From the NCBI GenBank assembly GCA_030522415.1, contig CM060107.1, positions 9,072,770 to 9,136,769 of the forward strand: DNA of 64,000 nucleotides. The letters are read 5' to 3'. The notes under the pieces were generated by a model. The model saw nothing but the letters and a program-made list of their open reading frames with translations, was not told where the DNA came from and made no database searches. A program made the translations under genes and the position numbers. The stretch is from Channallabes apus (Eukaryota; Chordata; Actinopteri; Siluriformes; Clariidae). Of the stretch, positions 11,571 through 23,874 are shown piece by piece (the stretch's first letter is position 1; every line of letters starts with the position of its first letter).

Positions 11571-11607
11571 ACTAAACACATCTTTTTTTGTTTGTTTTGT
11601 TTGATAG

Positions 11608-11682
11608 GCTGATGGTCTGAGCTATTTTGAAAACTTGGATGCTTTCTATGAGGAGATTCATGTAAAAGCTTCAGTCAAATAT
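11608..11682 (+). CDS. Candidate host internal exon (75 bp, phase 0/0), unidentified protein
   Basis: A T-rich tract (TTTGTTTGTTTTGTTTGATAG) ends in an acceptor AG at 11607 and a donor GTAAGA starts at 11683. The 75 bases between stay open and encode 25 residues in one phase, beginning ADGLSYFENL and ending VKASVKY. The composition is that of ordinary protein (hydrophobic, acidic and basic residues mixed), unlike the repeat-derived frames nearby. I do not recognise the family. No partner exon with matching phase was found nearby, so this may be an isolated exon of a gene with long introns, or chance. Confidence 0.4.
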
Positions 11683-11907
11683 GTAAGAACTGTCACTTAT
11701 TTGCATAAATACTGTCTTTCTCTGTTTGTTTATGACTTGCTCTATATTAGTTTGACTGTTTTTTGAGGATTTGGCAGAGACACAGATTTTCTCTTGGTGA
11801 AAGTGAATTAAAACATAAAAACAGTTATTACCCCTTTCTCTTATCTTTTTTTTTTAACGTTCTGAAGCCATGCGAGCAAAATAGGTCTTGTAGGACAGTT
11901 ATTGATG

Positions 11908-11936
11908 AACATAAATAAATAAATAAATAAATAACT
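11908..11936. repeat. (AAAT)n microsatellite
   Basis: ATAAATAAATAAATAAATAA run. Confidence 0.9.
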
Positions 11937-12004
11937 ACTTTATTAAAGCTAAGTTTATTGTCTGATGTAATGCATCTCGAGTAATAATTATCAGTGATTA
12001 CACA

Positions 12005-12300
12005 TATATCAATCAGCCATAACATTAATATAACCATTAATGCCAAAACCACCCAGGATTTGGGTTCCCCTGTTCCCACTAGGACAGCTCTGATCTCCTC
12101 AGGGACTCTGGTGGTATGCTTTGGTGTCTAGCACCAGAACCTTGGCAGTAAATCCTTTGTGTGGCCGGAATGGCACCTCCATGGATCAGACTTGTTTATT
12201 GGATTGGGATTTGAGCAGTGTGGAGGCTGGGCCGATAGCCTTAGGCACTTCACCTGCTGGGCGCCATGCATGGTGGTCTATGGTGCAATGGATGTTCTGA
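12005..12300 (-). mobile_element. Tc1-like element terminal remnant (family with CAGCCATAACATTA ends)
   Basis: Starts with ATCAGCCATAACATTAATAT and continues with the reverse complement of a Tc1 transposase 3' end (TCTGGTGGTATGCTTTGGTG, CCTCCATGGATCAGACTTG). The same family recurs at 18190-18830, 24625-24752 and 56540-57030. Much decayed. Confidence 0.65.
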
Positions 12301-13658
12301 TACTGTAGCTTTCTATCATAGCCAGCATATGTAAGTTTCAGATATGTAAGCTACATTAGCTTTTCTGTGGGATTGGGCTATACAAGCTAGACTTTGGTCC
12401 CCCCTATCACCAGTTTGGTGCTGTAGGGTTGCTGATGAATGGTGTTCAGTGATTGGTCAGTGATTCAGTCATTTGCAGCAGCACTACTATTACAAATTCA
12501 GAGATGCTGACTGTGAGAATTTGGCCGTGCTGTGGTGTAAGGTTTTGTAAAGTATACAGTTTATCTTACTGATGGAGAAGTAATTCAATGCAGCCTGTCT
12601 GTCCATCCGCCCATCCGTCTGTCCGATATGATGAGAAGAAAAGTGCTGCGGTGAACTCAGTAATTTTTTCCAAGAACTAGGTTTCATTCAATAATTTACG
12701 TCAAAGCTGCGCAATAGCAAATATATCAGCAGCACTTTGGGATGAGCCCTTCTAAACCAAACACAAATTAACTTTATATAAATTAGTTGGTGGAATAGAG
12801 ATAAGATTTGTTTAATTTGCTGTAGGCAGGTGGTGTCAACTGGGGGCAATCTTCGCGGGGAAATGAATGACATGCAATTTATCAAAAGCAAGCACTGCAA
12901 ACATGTTAAATTGGCTTTTAAAGACAACGAAATTGCAATTTAATACATCATTAACGAAAGTTATATGGTTAGAATTCTCATGGCCTTTAGTCAATATTAA
13001 GAGCTCATCTATTTTGTTGACTAGAGATGTTGCATTGATTATGAGGGTAGAATGCAGGTAAGGACTGTTCTTGCCTTCTCCTTTAATTTATAAGCCAAGT
13101 GTTCTTTGCACAACAGCTCAGACTCTCTAAATAAAGATTGGTTGAAAGTGTGTGGGAGAATGCCAAACCATCCTCACTTTTTGAACAATCTGTGAGTGGA
13201 AACAAAAAGTATAGTGAAGGACAGGGAAAAAAAGGCAGGGAAACAAATCATCCCGGCTTTCAGTGTTTCCATGTGTGCTACTGGTCAGGAGGCTGGAAAA
13301 AGTGATTGAATATGATTTGAAAGCCATTACAAGTTTTAATGCATCAACTCTGTGGAACAGTATTAGAGCATTGCAGAACATGGAAGGAAAAGTTCTTCCA
13401 AAAAAAATCCCATAAGTGTTTGGCGCAGTCCAACATGAATTGATTTACATTATCTTCATCCTGATCAAACCATTTAGAGAACCGTATGCCCTGTGAATAT
13501 GCCCATCCATCAGGATAGAAATATTGACTTATGGAAGAATGGTGATCAGTCAGAAGTCATTTGGAATGATTTGTAGTGGAAAATATATATATTTTTTTTT
13601 CAATATATAATTTAGTTTTGGAATTAGAATTTTAGTGTTTTAAAATGTATGTACAGTA
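12301..13658. other. No gene seen
   Basis: Mixed AT-rich sequence, no recognisable coding exon. Contains a TACTGTA at 12301. Confidence 0.55.
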
Positions 13659-14158
13659 CAGGCCAAAAGTTTGGACACACCTTCTCATCTGTCTGTCAAT
13701 GTGTTTTCTTTATTTTCATGACCATTTACATTGGTAGATTCTCACTGAAGGCATCAAAACTATGAATGCACACATGTGGAGTTATGTACTTAACAAAAAA
13801 AGATCTCCACAGTCACCGGACCTGAACCCAATCGAGATGGTTTGGGGTGAGCTGGACCGCAGCGTGACTGCGAAGGGGCAAAAGTGGCAAGGCAAAAGTG
13901 CTAAAAAACCTCTGGAAACTCGTTCAAGACTGTTGGAAACCATTTCAGGTGACGACCTCTTGAAGATCATCGAGAGAATGCCAAAAGTGTGCAAAGCAGT
14001 AAGCAGAGCAAAGGGTGGCTACTTTGAAGAAACTAGAATATAAAACATGTTTTCAGTTATTTCACCTTTTTTTTGTTAAGTACATAACTCCACATGTGTT
14101 CATTCATAGTTTTGATGCCTTCAATGAGAATCTACCAATGTAAATGGTCATGAAAATC
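13659..14158 (+). mobile_element. Internally deleted Tc1/mariner element with long inverted repeats
   Basis: The left end CAGGCCAAAAGTTTGGACAC follows a TA. About 90 bases from 13710 (TTTCATGACCATTTACATTG onward) recur inverted at 14065-14155. The outer end on the right is missing. Between the arms lies the C-terminal quarter of a DDE transposase (13795-14043) with SPDLNPIEMVWGELDRSV, which includes the last catalytic acid. The middle of the gene is deleted, so this copy could only be moved by an active relative. The left end sits directly on a TACAGTA (13652-13658). Confidence 0.85.
13795..14043 (+). pseudogene. Tc1/mariner transposase, C-terminal fragment
   Basis: About 80 residues. The PDLNPIE motif with the third catalytic residue is followed by a basic C-terminus ending AKGGYFEETRI, and a TAA stop. 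DNA-binding and first catalytic parts are absent. Confidence 0.85.
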
Positions 14159-14259
14159 AAGTCTAGAAGGTGGGACTTGAACCATTGTCTCTGGATGTAC
14201 AGTATAAGACCACATGGTTAAGTTCAGCTTCAGTTCAGCCTTTATTTGTCACACATATA

Positions 14260-15867
14260 CAGTGGTGTGAAAAACTATTTGCCCCCTTCCTGATTTCTTC
14301 TTATTTTGCATGTTTGTCACACTTAAATGTTTCTGCTCATCAAAAACCGTTAACTATTAGTCAAAGATAACATAATTGAACACAAAATACAGTTTTTAAA
14401 TGAAGGTTTACGTTATTGAGGGAGAAAAAAAACTCCAAATCTACATGGCCCTGTGTGAAAAAGTGATTGCCCCCCTTGTTAAAAAATAACTTAACTGTGG
14501 TTTATCAATTTCTGTAGTCACCCCCAGGCCTGATTACTGCCACACCTGTTTCAATCAAGAAATCACTTAAATAGGAGCTACCTGACACAGAGAAGTAGAC
14601 CAAAAGCACCTCAAAAGCTAGACATCATGCCAAGATCCAAAGAAATTCAGGAACAAATGAGAACAAAAGTAATTGAGATCTATCAGTCTGGTAAAGGTTA
14701 TAAAGCCATTTCTAAAGCTTTGGGACTCCAGCGAACCACAGTGAGAGCCATTATCCACAAATGACAAAAACATGGAACAGTGGTGAACCTTCCCAGGAGT
14801 GGCCGGCCGACCAAAATTACCCCAAGAGCGCAGAGACAACTCATCCGAGAGGCCACAAAAGACCCCAGGACAACATCTAAAGAACTGCAGGCCTCACTTG
14901 CCTCAATTAAGGTCAGTGTTCACGACTCCCCCATAAGAAAGAGACTGGGCAAAAACGGCCTGCATGGCAGATTTCCAAGGCGCAAACCACTTTTAAGCAA
15001 AAAGAACATTAAGGCTCGTCTCAATTTTGCTAAAAAAACATCTCAATGATTGCCAAAACTTTTGGGAAAATACCTTGTCGACCGACGAGACAAAAGTTTA
15101 ACTTTTTGGAGGGTGCGTGTCCCGTTACATCTGGCGTAAAAGTAACACAGCATTTCAGAAAAAGAACATCATACCAACAGTAAAATATGGTGGTGGTAGT
15201 ATGATGGTCTGGGGTTGTTTTGCTGCTTCAGGACCTGGAAGGCTTGCTGTGATAGATGGAACCATGAATTCTACTGTCTACCAAAAAATCCTGAAGAAGA
15301 ATGTCCGGCCATCTGTTCGTCAACTCAAGCTGAAGCAATCTTGGGTGCTGCAGCAGGACAATGACCCAAAACACACCAGCAAATCCACCTCTGAATGGCT
15401 GAAGAAAAACAAAATGAAGACTTTGGAGTGGCCTAGTCAAAGTCCTGACCTGAATCCTATTGAGATGTTGTGGCATGACCTTAAAAATGCGGTTCATGCT
15501 AGAAAACCCTCAAATAAAGCTGAATTACAACAATTCTGCAAAGATGAGTGGGCCAAAATTCCTCCAGAGCGCTGTAAAGACTCGTTGCAAGTTATCGCAA
15601 ACGCTTGATTGCAGTTATTGCTGCTAAGGGTGGCCCAACCAGTTATTAGGTTCAGGGGGCAATTACTTTTTCACACAGGGCCATGTAGGTTTGGATTTTT
15701 TTTCTCCCTAAATAATAAAACCCCTCATTTAAAAACTGCATTTTGTGTTTACTTGTGTTATCTTTGACTAATAGTTAAATGTGTTTGATGAGCAGAAACA
15801 TTTTGTGTGACAAACATGCAAAAGAATAAGAAATCAGGAGGGGGGCAAATAGTTTTTCACACCACTG
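14260..15867 (+). mobile_element. Near full-length Tc1-like transposon with TA duplications
   Basis: Terminal inverted repeats start CAGTGGTGTGAAAAACTATT (14260) and end with its complement at 15867. Each is flanked by TA (14258-14259 and 15868-15869). The arms extend about 200 bases and contain a second internal direct-repeat-like copy (TGTGTGAAAAAGTGATTGCC near 14452 and its partner near 15660), the IR/DR arrangement common in fish Tc1 elements. Length 1608 bases is normal for the family. It landed in a SINE. Confidence 0.93.
14627..15608 (+). pseudogene. Tc1-like DDE transposase, broken by stops and frameshifts
   Basis: The start MPRSKEIQEQMRTKVIEIYQ (14627) opens the paired N-terminal helix-turn-helix domains. 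The frame has a TGA at 14762 where the family has tryptophan, a second TGA at 15048, and a TAA just after the first catalytic motif TDET (near 15085), then resumes at 15117. The second acid is in QQDNDPKHTS and the third in SQSPDLNPIEMLW, so all three catalytic positions are recognisable. At least three lesions make it non-functional; the ends may still be mobilisable. Confidence 0.9.
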
Positions 15868-16082
15868 TATTACTGCACAGTGAAATTCTTGATTCATCGC
15901 ATATCCCAGCTTCTTTGGTAGTAGGCGGGGGTCAGAGCGCAGGATCTGGTATTTTATGGTGCCCCTGGAGCAGACAGGGTTAAGGGTCTTGCTCAAGGAG
16001 CAGCAACCTGGCGGAGCTGGAGCTCGAACCACTGACCTTCCGATCCATAACTCAGAGCCTTAACACACTGTGCCATCACTGA

Positions 16083-17750
16083 CCAAACCATTGACCACAT
16101 TGTTTACCACTGTGCCATCACTGTGCCACTATATCCCAATGTGTTGTGTGTTAATAAGTTAATAGTAAGTTAATAATCCACTATCGATCAATAGCCGCAG
16201 TATATCAAATGTAGTTATGTTTTATTTCAGAGCAGTAGTGTTGAGTTTGTTCAGTAGTCAGTAGTCAGCTAATTGAGACCAAATCATTTGCAAGTTCTTG
16301 CTCTCCAGATTCTCACTTTTGTGTGCCATTTGATAAATGAGTGCAATCACTCCCAAAGGCTCTTGTACTGACAAATTACTCATCCGAAAAACGTTTTTGG
16401 CTGCTGTCAGAAATTGGAAATGAGCACGCAGCACATATGATCCTGACAAACTAAAGCTAAGCCTTTCTGTTCTTTAACAGCATTGCAATAGCAGCAAATA
16501 TTCATTACATTTACATTAAAACAAGATACAAGCAGCCCTAGAATTCAAACTCATCGTTCTTTGAATCACTAATTATGTTTGTGATTTTACACTGTAAATA
16601 TTTTAATCCTGGTATATAATGAGAAATCTGCAGACTATCATGTGCCTTTTTTTTTACTTACATACTGTACATTTATAAAAGTCTTGCTGAATCTTTAAAA
16701 TCCTGTTCTACAGTATACAGTTATTTCAGCTTAATATGGCAACTCATCTTTCTGTGACTGAGTCTGAGATGTTGTCAAAGGCAGCACAATCATGGTGAAA
16801 TGTCTTGTCCTGTGTATTATGTTTCTCCATTTCAGAATTAAACCTTTTACACAAAGTGCTTTTGTTATTCCTCTGCACACTCTGCTGCTCACCTCAAAAA
16901 TTTACTTTAGGTGTTTTTTTTAATAATGGGATTTTATATTAAATTTGATTCTCAGATTACTGCTATCAGTAACACATTCAGATTCTTGTGTGTTCGGATT
17001 TGGACTGAAATGTGAACAGTTTTAAAGAAAAAGTACAAAACATGTGAGTAAATAGGGCTGTAGAGAAATGAGATCTGCAGCCCATTTGTGTTAACTGGCG
17101 ACTGAAATCGTTCAACTGTGGCGAACGTGAGTCCAAACGTTATGCAATAATTTTATGCAGGGAATCTTATTAATATTCACACTAGGTCTATGCACTTGCT
17201 TAAGTTTATTTTAAGATGCATGTGTGTGTGTGTAGATCAGATCTCTTTGTTTGTTTTTTATTCTTTTTAGAATTTTTAAATAACGTTTATAGATTGTCAA
17301 CATTAAGAACAAAATCAAAATGAGAACCAGAACATGTGGACTGAAGGAGATGTTGAATATAATGGAATAAAATACAATAAAATAAATTTTGAAAAAGAAA
17401 AGACAATAATTTATGAAAAAGAAGATGGCAAGCATTATCCAACCAGTTTAATGTGTCTAATATATACATTAGCATTTTTATTTGGTTTTATTTAACAATG
17501 TAACTTCTATAATATATATATATTTTACTTTATGATTGATTATTTATTTATTTATTTATTTTTATTAACTAATGTGTAATTAATAAGGCCACGTGTTTTT
17601 ATTTTCGTATCCACTATTTTTATGTTTACTTTACCATCAATAAACAAACAAATAATTAAAATAATAATGCTGGATGCCTTAATATTTCATTACACTTTGC
17701 ATTTGACATGCTCTGGCAGCTTTATAAAATGTCACAACATTTATTCATGT
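16083..17750. other. No gene seen
   Basis: AT-rich sequence with short simple repeats (TG at 17218-17234, TTTA at 17540-17560). Nothing coding recognised. Confidence 0.55.
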
Positions 17751-17936
17751 GGGCCAGGGGTAGTTCAGTGGTTAAGGCGTTGGACTAAGATCCCAGGTTC
17801 AAATCCCACAACCACCAAGTTGCAACTGTTGGGCCCTTGAGCAAGGCCCTTAACCCTCAACTGCTCAGATGTATAATGAGATAAGAATGTAAGTTGCTCT
17901 GGATAAGAGCGTTTGCCAAATGCCTAAATGTATTTC
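17751..17936 (+). repeat. tRNA-derived SINE (family C), nearly complete
   Basis: The A-box-like TAGTTCAGTGGTTAAGGCG is at 17761 and the B-box GGTTCAAATCC at 17796-17806, in tRNA spacing. The body has CCCTTGAGCAAGGCCCTTAA. The LINE-like 3' tail GCTCTGGATAAGAGCGTTTG is at 17897. The head resembles a tRNA but lacks a full cloverleaf, so it is a SINE, not a tRNA gene. Confidence 0.8.
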
Positions 17937-18189
17937 CTTCCAGAGTTGTACATTCATTTTTCCCGCAAGATCTTATTTTGCTGATTTGAGAGTGAATATA
18001 CTCCATAGTATGGAGTAGGATTTAGGTTCAGGCCTCTGTGGTTTCCAGTTCATGTGTGAAAATGGTTCCTCGTGCTCCCAGAAACACTCATTCACAATCT
18101 GAGTCCTGGTATATGGCCGTACCATCAGGGAAGTAAAACCTCCATAGATGTGATAATCTGGTGATTTTTGCCTTTTGGCATTCAGGTGG

Positions 18190-18830
18190 TCAGCTGACTT
18201 AATTTTATCGCCGCATAACGTTGCTGAGTCTAGACCTGAGCAACACTGTCTCCAGAGGCTTCTACAGTGGACACTATGGATGATGGATGCATTGCTTCAT
18301 GACCTTCCCTTCTTACCCTGACATGCCCATCACTCTGGAAAAAGGGCAGTCTGGACTCGCCAGACCACATGACCATACTCCATTGCTCCAAAGTCCAATC
18401 TATCTCGCAATTGTAATCCTTTTTTCTAATTAGTCTCACTAACTAATTATGGCCACACAGCTGTTTAGTCCCATTCCTGTGAATTCTTGTCACATTGCAT
18501 GTGTATGGAAATGGTTTTACTTTTACTATTAAACATAACTTTGAAATGATGTTTAGAGGTCCACATTTCTATAGTACATTAACAGTTGAATGGTTTCAGC
18601 ACCACCTTTCCAGATGTGTTGGACAGTTCTTAACGCCATTCCAGTAATTTTAGCAGTCTCCTTAGTTGCTGTCTTTGCTTGATGCATGCTTTTTGAAACA
18701 CAGGAACATCTTCTCTATGACCATGGGATGTGTTTCTAACATGTTTGTTCAAGAAATTGGAAGTTTCTCCTTCATCAGTTTGGATTAAAATAATCATTGC
18801 TATATAAAAAATATTAATCTGCAATAATTA
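18190..18830 (-). pseudogene. Tc1-like transposase relic
   Basis: Minus-strand fragments match the middle of a Tc1 transposase: WTLEQWSMVMWSGESRLPFF followed by GHVRVRREG. The family's first catalytic SDES motif has become SGES (D to G). An upstream piece (KQRQQLRRLL) resembles the N-terminal helix region. Heavily decayed, same family as 12005-12300. Confidence 0.65.
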
Positions 18831-19028
18831 TGCAATCAAAATCTCGACTGTTTGTTTATTTAAATTCAAATGGCATTGTTTTGGCCAGGCAGTGTATACC
18901 TTGAAATGCTCTCCTATTGGGAAAACCTGCTGATGATTTAAAGATTATGCTGACCAGAATCCTTATGGTTCACTTTAATCGATGTTCACTTTAATCCGGT
19001 CTAAAAAAATAAAAAATAAAAAAAATCA
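18831..19028. other. No gene seen
   Basis: AT-rich with A runs before the LINE tail. Confidence 0.6.
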
Positions 19029-19342
19029 AGAATGAGTTCATCAGAGGGACAACCCATGTTAGATGTTTTGGAGATAAAGTCAGAGAGGCCAGATTGAGGT
19101 GGTTTGGACATGTTCAGAGGAGAGATTGTGAATATGTCGGTAGAAGGATGCTGAGGTTGGAACTGCCAGGCAGGAGGTCTAGAGGAAGACCAAAGAGGAG
19201 ATTTATGGATGCAGTGAGAGAGGACATGAAGTTAGTTGGTGTGAGAGAAGAGGATGCAGAGGATAGGGTTAGATGGAGGCAGATGATTCGCTGTGGCGAC
19301 CCCTGAAAGGGAACAGCCGAAAGACAAAGAAGAAGAAGAAGT
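19029..19342 (+). mobile_element. 5'-truncated RTE/Expander-type LINE 3' end
   Basis: The frame 19094-19306 gives MRWFGHVQRRDCEYVGRRML and GRPKRRFMDAVREDM, a C-terminal block typical of RTE-type LINE polyproteins. A stop is followed by CCCTGAAAGGGAACAGCCGA and a (GAA)n tail ending 19342, typical for the 3' end. Everything upstream is missing, as expected after target-primed reverse transcription. Confidence 0.8.
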
Positions 19343-19860
19343 TGTATTTATTGATTTAATATTGTTTTTTTAAGTTGCCTGCTATGCCTTTTTATTTTGA
19401 GTATCTTTACAGCCAAAAGGCAAAAATTTCTGCATAAAAAAGTCTTATCGATGCACTTATCGATGGTCTTATAAAATATATGATTCTGCCTGAAGAATCT
19501 ACCTTTATACTTATTAACTTTTTGCTTTTCAGTTGCAAATCCTCACTTAACCTAAAGCCTTTAACCTTAGCTCTGAACAGATTTGAAAACACAACCTTTT
19601 TTTTTGTTTATTATTGCAAAATAAACATCCAGACAAAAAGCACTGATCTAAACAAAATTGCAGTGTGTTTCTTCGACTCAATCCATTAGAGTACCCTCTC
19701 AGCAGTATCCGAACATCGTAATATGATTTATGAATGGCGAATGAGGTTACACCCTGAGGTCTGAGGCCATATTTATAGCATGAGAAGAGATTCAATAAAC
19801 TGCCTTCTACTGCAGAGGGGCAAATATTTTAACAGGGTATAAAGATTTATGACCGTGACT

Positions 19861-19863
<3 letters not shown>
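19343..19863. other. No gene seen
   Basis: AT-rich unique-looking DNA. Confidence 0.55.

Positions 19864-19902
<39 letters not shown>
19864..19902. repeat. (CT)n microsatellite
   Basis: About 19 uninterrupted CT units. Confidence 0.95.
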
Positions 19903-19905
<3 letters not shown>

Positions 19906-20006
19906 TGGTCTTTACATGATATTCCCTCTTAAGGATGGGAGGATGTTAGAAACCTGCAAGCACCTCAGATTTTGCTGAGACTCGCATCACCATCACCACC
20001 TTATCA

Positions 20007-20292
20007 TTCAATTCAATTCAATTTTATTTGTATAGCGCTTTGAACAATGGACATTGTTGCAAAACAGCTTTACACAATCAAAAGAAGTATTTAAGTTTGT
20101 ATGAAATGTGTATGAATCAAGATGATAAGATAGTCCCCGATGAACAAGCCGCGGACGATGGCGACAGTGGCAAGGAAAAACTCCCTGAGATGGTAATAGG
20201 AAGAAACCTTGAGAGGAACCAGACTCAACAGGGAACCCATCCTCATCTGGGTGATAATGGATTGCAGGGATTGATCTGCATCATACTGTGTG
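20007..20292. repeat. LINE-derived teleost repeat
   Basis: Contains TTTTATTTGTATAGCGCTTT, GCAAAACAGCTTTACA, GGCAAGGAAAAACTCCCTGA and GAGGAACCAGACTCAACAGG. I recall this as a very common fish repeat that forms the 3' part of a LINE family; the exact family is not settled here. Starts in (TTCAA)n. Confidence 0.6.
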
Positions 20293-20312
20293 AGACTGGA
20301 AGTTGAGTATAA

Positions 20313-20640
20313 CATTCATTCATTCATTCATTTTCTATACCGCTTAATCCTGTGTTCAGGGTCGCGGGGGACCTGGAGCCTATCCCAGGAGACTTCGGGC
20401 ACTAGGCGGGGTACACCCTGGAAAGGGTGGCAATCCATCGCAGGGCACACACACATACACACACTCACACACCCATTCACACACTACGGGCAATTTGGGA
20501 ACGCCAATTAGCCTAACCTGCATATCTTTGGACTGTGGGAGGAAACCGGAGTACCCGGAGGAAACCCACCAAGCACAGGGAGAACATGCAAACTCCATGC
20601 ACACAGAGACGGGAATCGAGCCTGGCCGGGGAAACTCAAC
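20313..20640 (-). repeat. tRNA-derived SINE (family A), nearly full length, minus strand
   Basis: Begins with the (ATTC)n complement of the 3' tail and TTTCTATACCGCTTAATCCT. It runs through the body (GGAGCCTATCCCAGGAGACT, CCTGCATATCTTTGGACTGT, GGAAACCCACCAAGCACAGG) and stops inside the head (GGGAATCGAGCCTGG, the B-box side). Compare the complete copy at 61640-61960. Confidence 0.8.
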
Positions 20641-21257
20641 ACCTGGCAACAACAAACACTGACCGAGCTGAATGAAAATGTAAGTAAAAAGGCTGGGCCC
20701 GGTTTCTCGATAACGCACACTATTCGCGCGCTAAGAAGACTCTTAAGATATATCTTACGTTAAGTGATAACTTTTCTAAGTGTATTTCTCGAAATGTCTC
20801 TTAGGAGTCTTCTTAAGTCGCTTGCCTCTTACGTCCGACGTTACGCGGCGCTGTCTAAAGTGAAGGTCCTGAATTAGCGGACATCGGTGGCTCTGGAATC
20901 GATTTTTGACTCCTTTTGCATGACAGTGTTAAGAAAGACGGCACTTTCTATGCAAATTAAACATTGCACTAAATTCTTTTAATAGCGTTTATTTCGACAT
21001 GTGTTAACTTAAAAATAACATGTCATAATAGACAAATATATAAATTAATATTAATTAATATAATAATATAATATATAATATTTTCATGTAACATGTGGCT
21101 GTGAAACGAACGGGGTTTTACAATCATAGTTGATGGACAAACAGCTGATAACACTCTTCACCAGCTTCAGAAACAATGTGAAGTGTCAGTTGTTGGGGTT
21201 GTACTGTATAGCGCACTTATGGAATGAATACGATGAGATGACAGAGTGGAGGTTTAA

Positions 21258-21720
21258 TACCCCTATCTCACCTACGCGGGGCCGTAAGTGCGGTTCATTA
21301 TGATTCGGCGCGAGTTTTGGTGCTGTTATTACGTTTCCATTTTACCACGCAAAAAAAATAAACATGCGGAAGCTCGCGGACCTGGCAGATCTTCGCGGAC
21401 CGTCGGGCGCCGGTCACTCGAGGCAAATCACGGTGCCTAATACCCCTCTCTCACCTGTGTGGCTCACTCCGTGAGCTGCCGCGATTGCCCACGACGTTCC
21501 TTTAACGTTCCGCGACGTTCTGCAAAGTCTGCAAGCTTCCGCGAGGACCAGCAAAAAAAATAAACGTATAATTTTTCACGCGGAAAGTTGGAAACGTAAT
21601 CACAGCGCAAAAACTCGGGGTGAATCATGATCAAGCCTACGGCCACAGCGCGAGACCGTGCATGCAGGAGACTCGCATCTCACAGCGAGTCAAACTGCAT
21701 AAGTGAATACTGTAGGGGTA
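21258..21720. mobile_element. MITE with TACCCCTATCTCACC ends, one and a half copies
   Basis: A left end TACCCCTATCTCACCTACGC (21258) is followed by a second left end TACCCCTCTCTCACC (21441) and a single right end finishing GGGGTA at 21720. It therefore holds a left half-copy plus one whole copy of about 280 bases. It matches the MITE at 31178-31447 along its length (CCGCGATTGCCC, CTTCCGCGAGG, TTTTTCACGCGGAAAG). Flanked by TTAA on both sides. Confidence 0.75.
21708..21714. other. TACTGTA footprint in a MITE terminal repeat
   Basis: The right end reads GTGAATACTGTAGGGGTA. The sister MITE at 31447 and the element's own left end give GTGAGATAGGGGTA. Deleting CTGTA restores the match to within one or two bases. 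Confidence 0.7.
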
Positions 21721-22584
21721 TTAAACATTACAATCACACAGAAACATGAATGGATGCGGGGTTTGAATCTCCCAAGGTTATTTTCTCATTTAACTAAATC
21801 AAATTTCATAAAAATAAAACGTGTCAAAAGAAAAACCCATAAAGTCATGGATAATGGCTAATGAGCAATGAAACATATTTTAAACAAAAAGCAGCGAGCA
21901 GCTGGACATCGGGACGGGGAGTGTACAGTAAGTACAGTAAGTACGACGCGTTGGCCTGGCACGCGCAGGTCTGAGCAGCTCAAGAAGCTCCATAATCTGT
22001 TGCCTTGAAAGGCAAAACGTTTATTTTATATATTTTTTAATAACGGCCATGGGGAAAATATGAAAAGGGCTGAAGTTTTGTCTAAAGGAAACATGTACAT
22101 GACCCACACGGCTCCACGGACCGCGCCGTCTTCAGTTTAAAACAACACCACGCTGTATCGCTGCCTAATTGTTCGCCACCTGTTTAATATTAATTGTGAT
22201 TGGCAATTTTAATGCATTAGTCACATTATGAAATAGGCTAATTAAAAGTCACTCTATTAGTTCTGATATCAAATAAAATAATATTCTTAAACAGGTCTAC
22301 AGTATATTCCATCATTAATACGACTTTGATAACGTGCCATAATGTGTTTACATACACCGCTGATTTATAAAGACTGCTGCTCAGTGGCGGCGACTAGCGT
22401 CTTGAGCTGAAACTACGCTAAGTATGAGTTAAGGTTGGTCCAGACCAACCTTACGAACGTGTGACTTAGCTAAGAGATACTTAGCGTAAGAACGTTTCGA
22501 GAAATGCGCCATAAAGTTAAGAGAGAGGTTAAGGTACGACTTAAGAACTACTTAGAGATAAGAAGCTTTCGAGAAACCGGGCCC

Positions 22585-23874
<1,290 letters not shown>

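Larger units (their letters stand above)
14225..16082 (-). repeat. tRNA-derived SINE (family B) split by a Tc1 insertion
   Basis: Left part 14225-14257 is the 3' tail (GCCTTTATTTGTCACACATA on the plus strand). Right part 15870-16082 carries the body and the tRNA-like head, read on the minus strand with a B-box-like GGTCAGTGGTTCGAGCTCC. The pieces belong to one SINE: removing the Tc1 element at 14260-15867 rejoins them. Relatives lie at 24486-24622 (plus) and 53885-54129 (minus). Confidence 0.7.
20695..22584. mobile_element. Foldback DNA element with GGGCCCGGTTTCTCGA ends (probably Harbinger-type MITE)
   Basis: Ends GGGCCCGGTTTCTCGA (20695) and its inverted partner TTTCGAGAAACCGGGCCC (to 22584) are followed by long imperfect inverted stretches rich in CTTAAG, TTAGCG and TAAGAAG. 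A second, inner pair of similar ends (TTTCTCGAAATGTCTCTT near 20789; CGTTTCGAGAAATGCGCC near 22494) gives the element doubled termini. No transposase frame is visible. The interior hosts a MITE at 21258-21720. Target duplication not resolved, so the superfamily is tentative. Confidence 0.6.

Noticed and set aside
17751..17830. Possible tRNA gene (A and B boxes present)
   Set aside because: No complete cloverleaf; continues into a SINE body and a LINE-like tail, so it is a SINE head. The same holds for 24486, 34955, 54145 and 61640.
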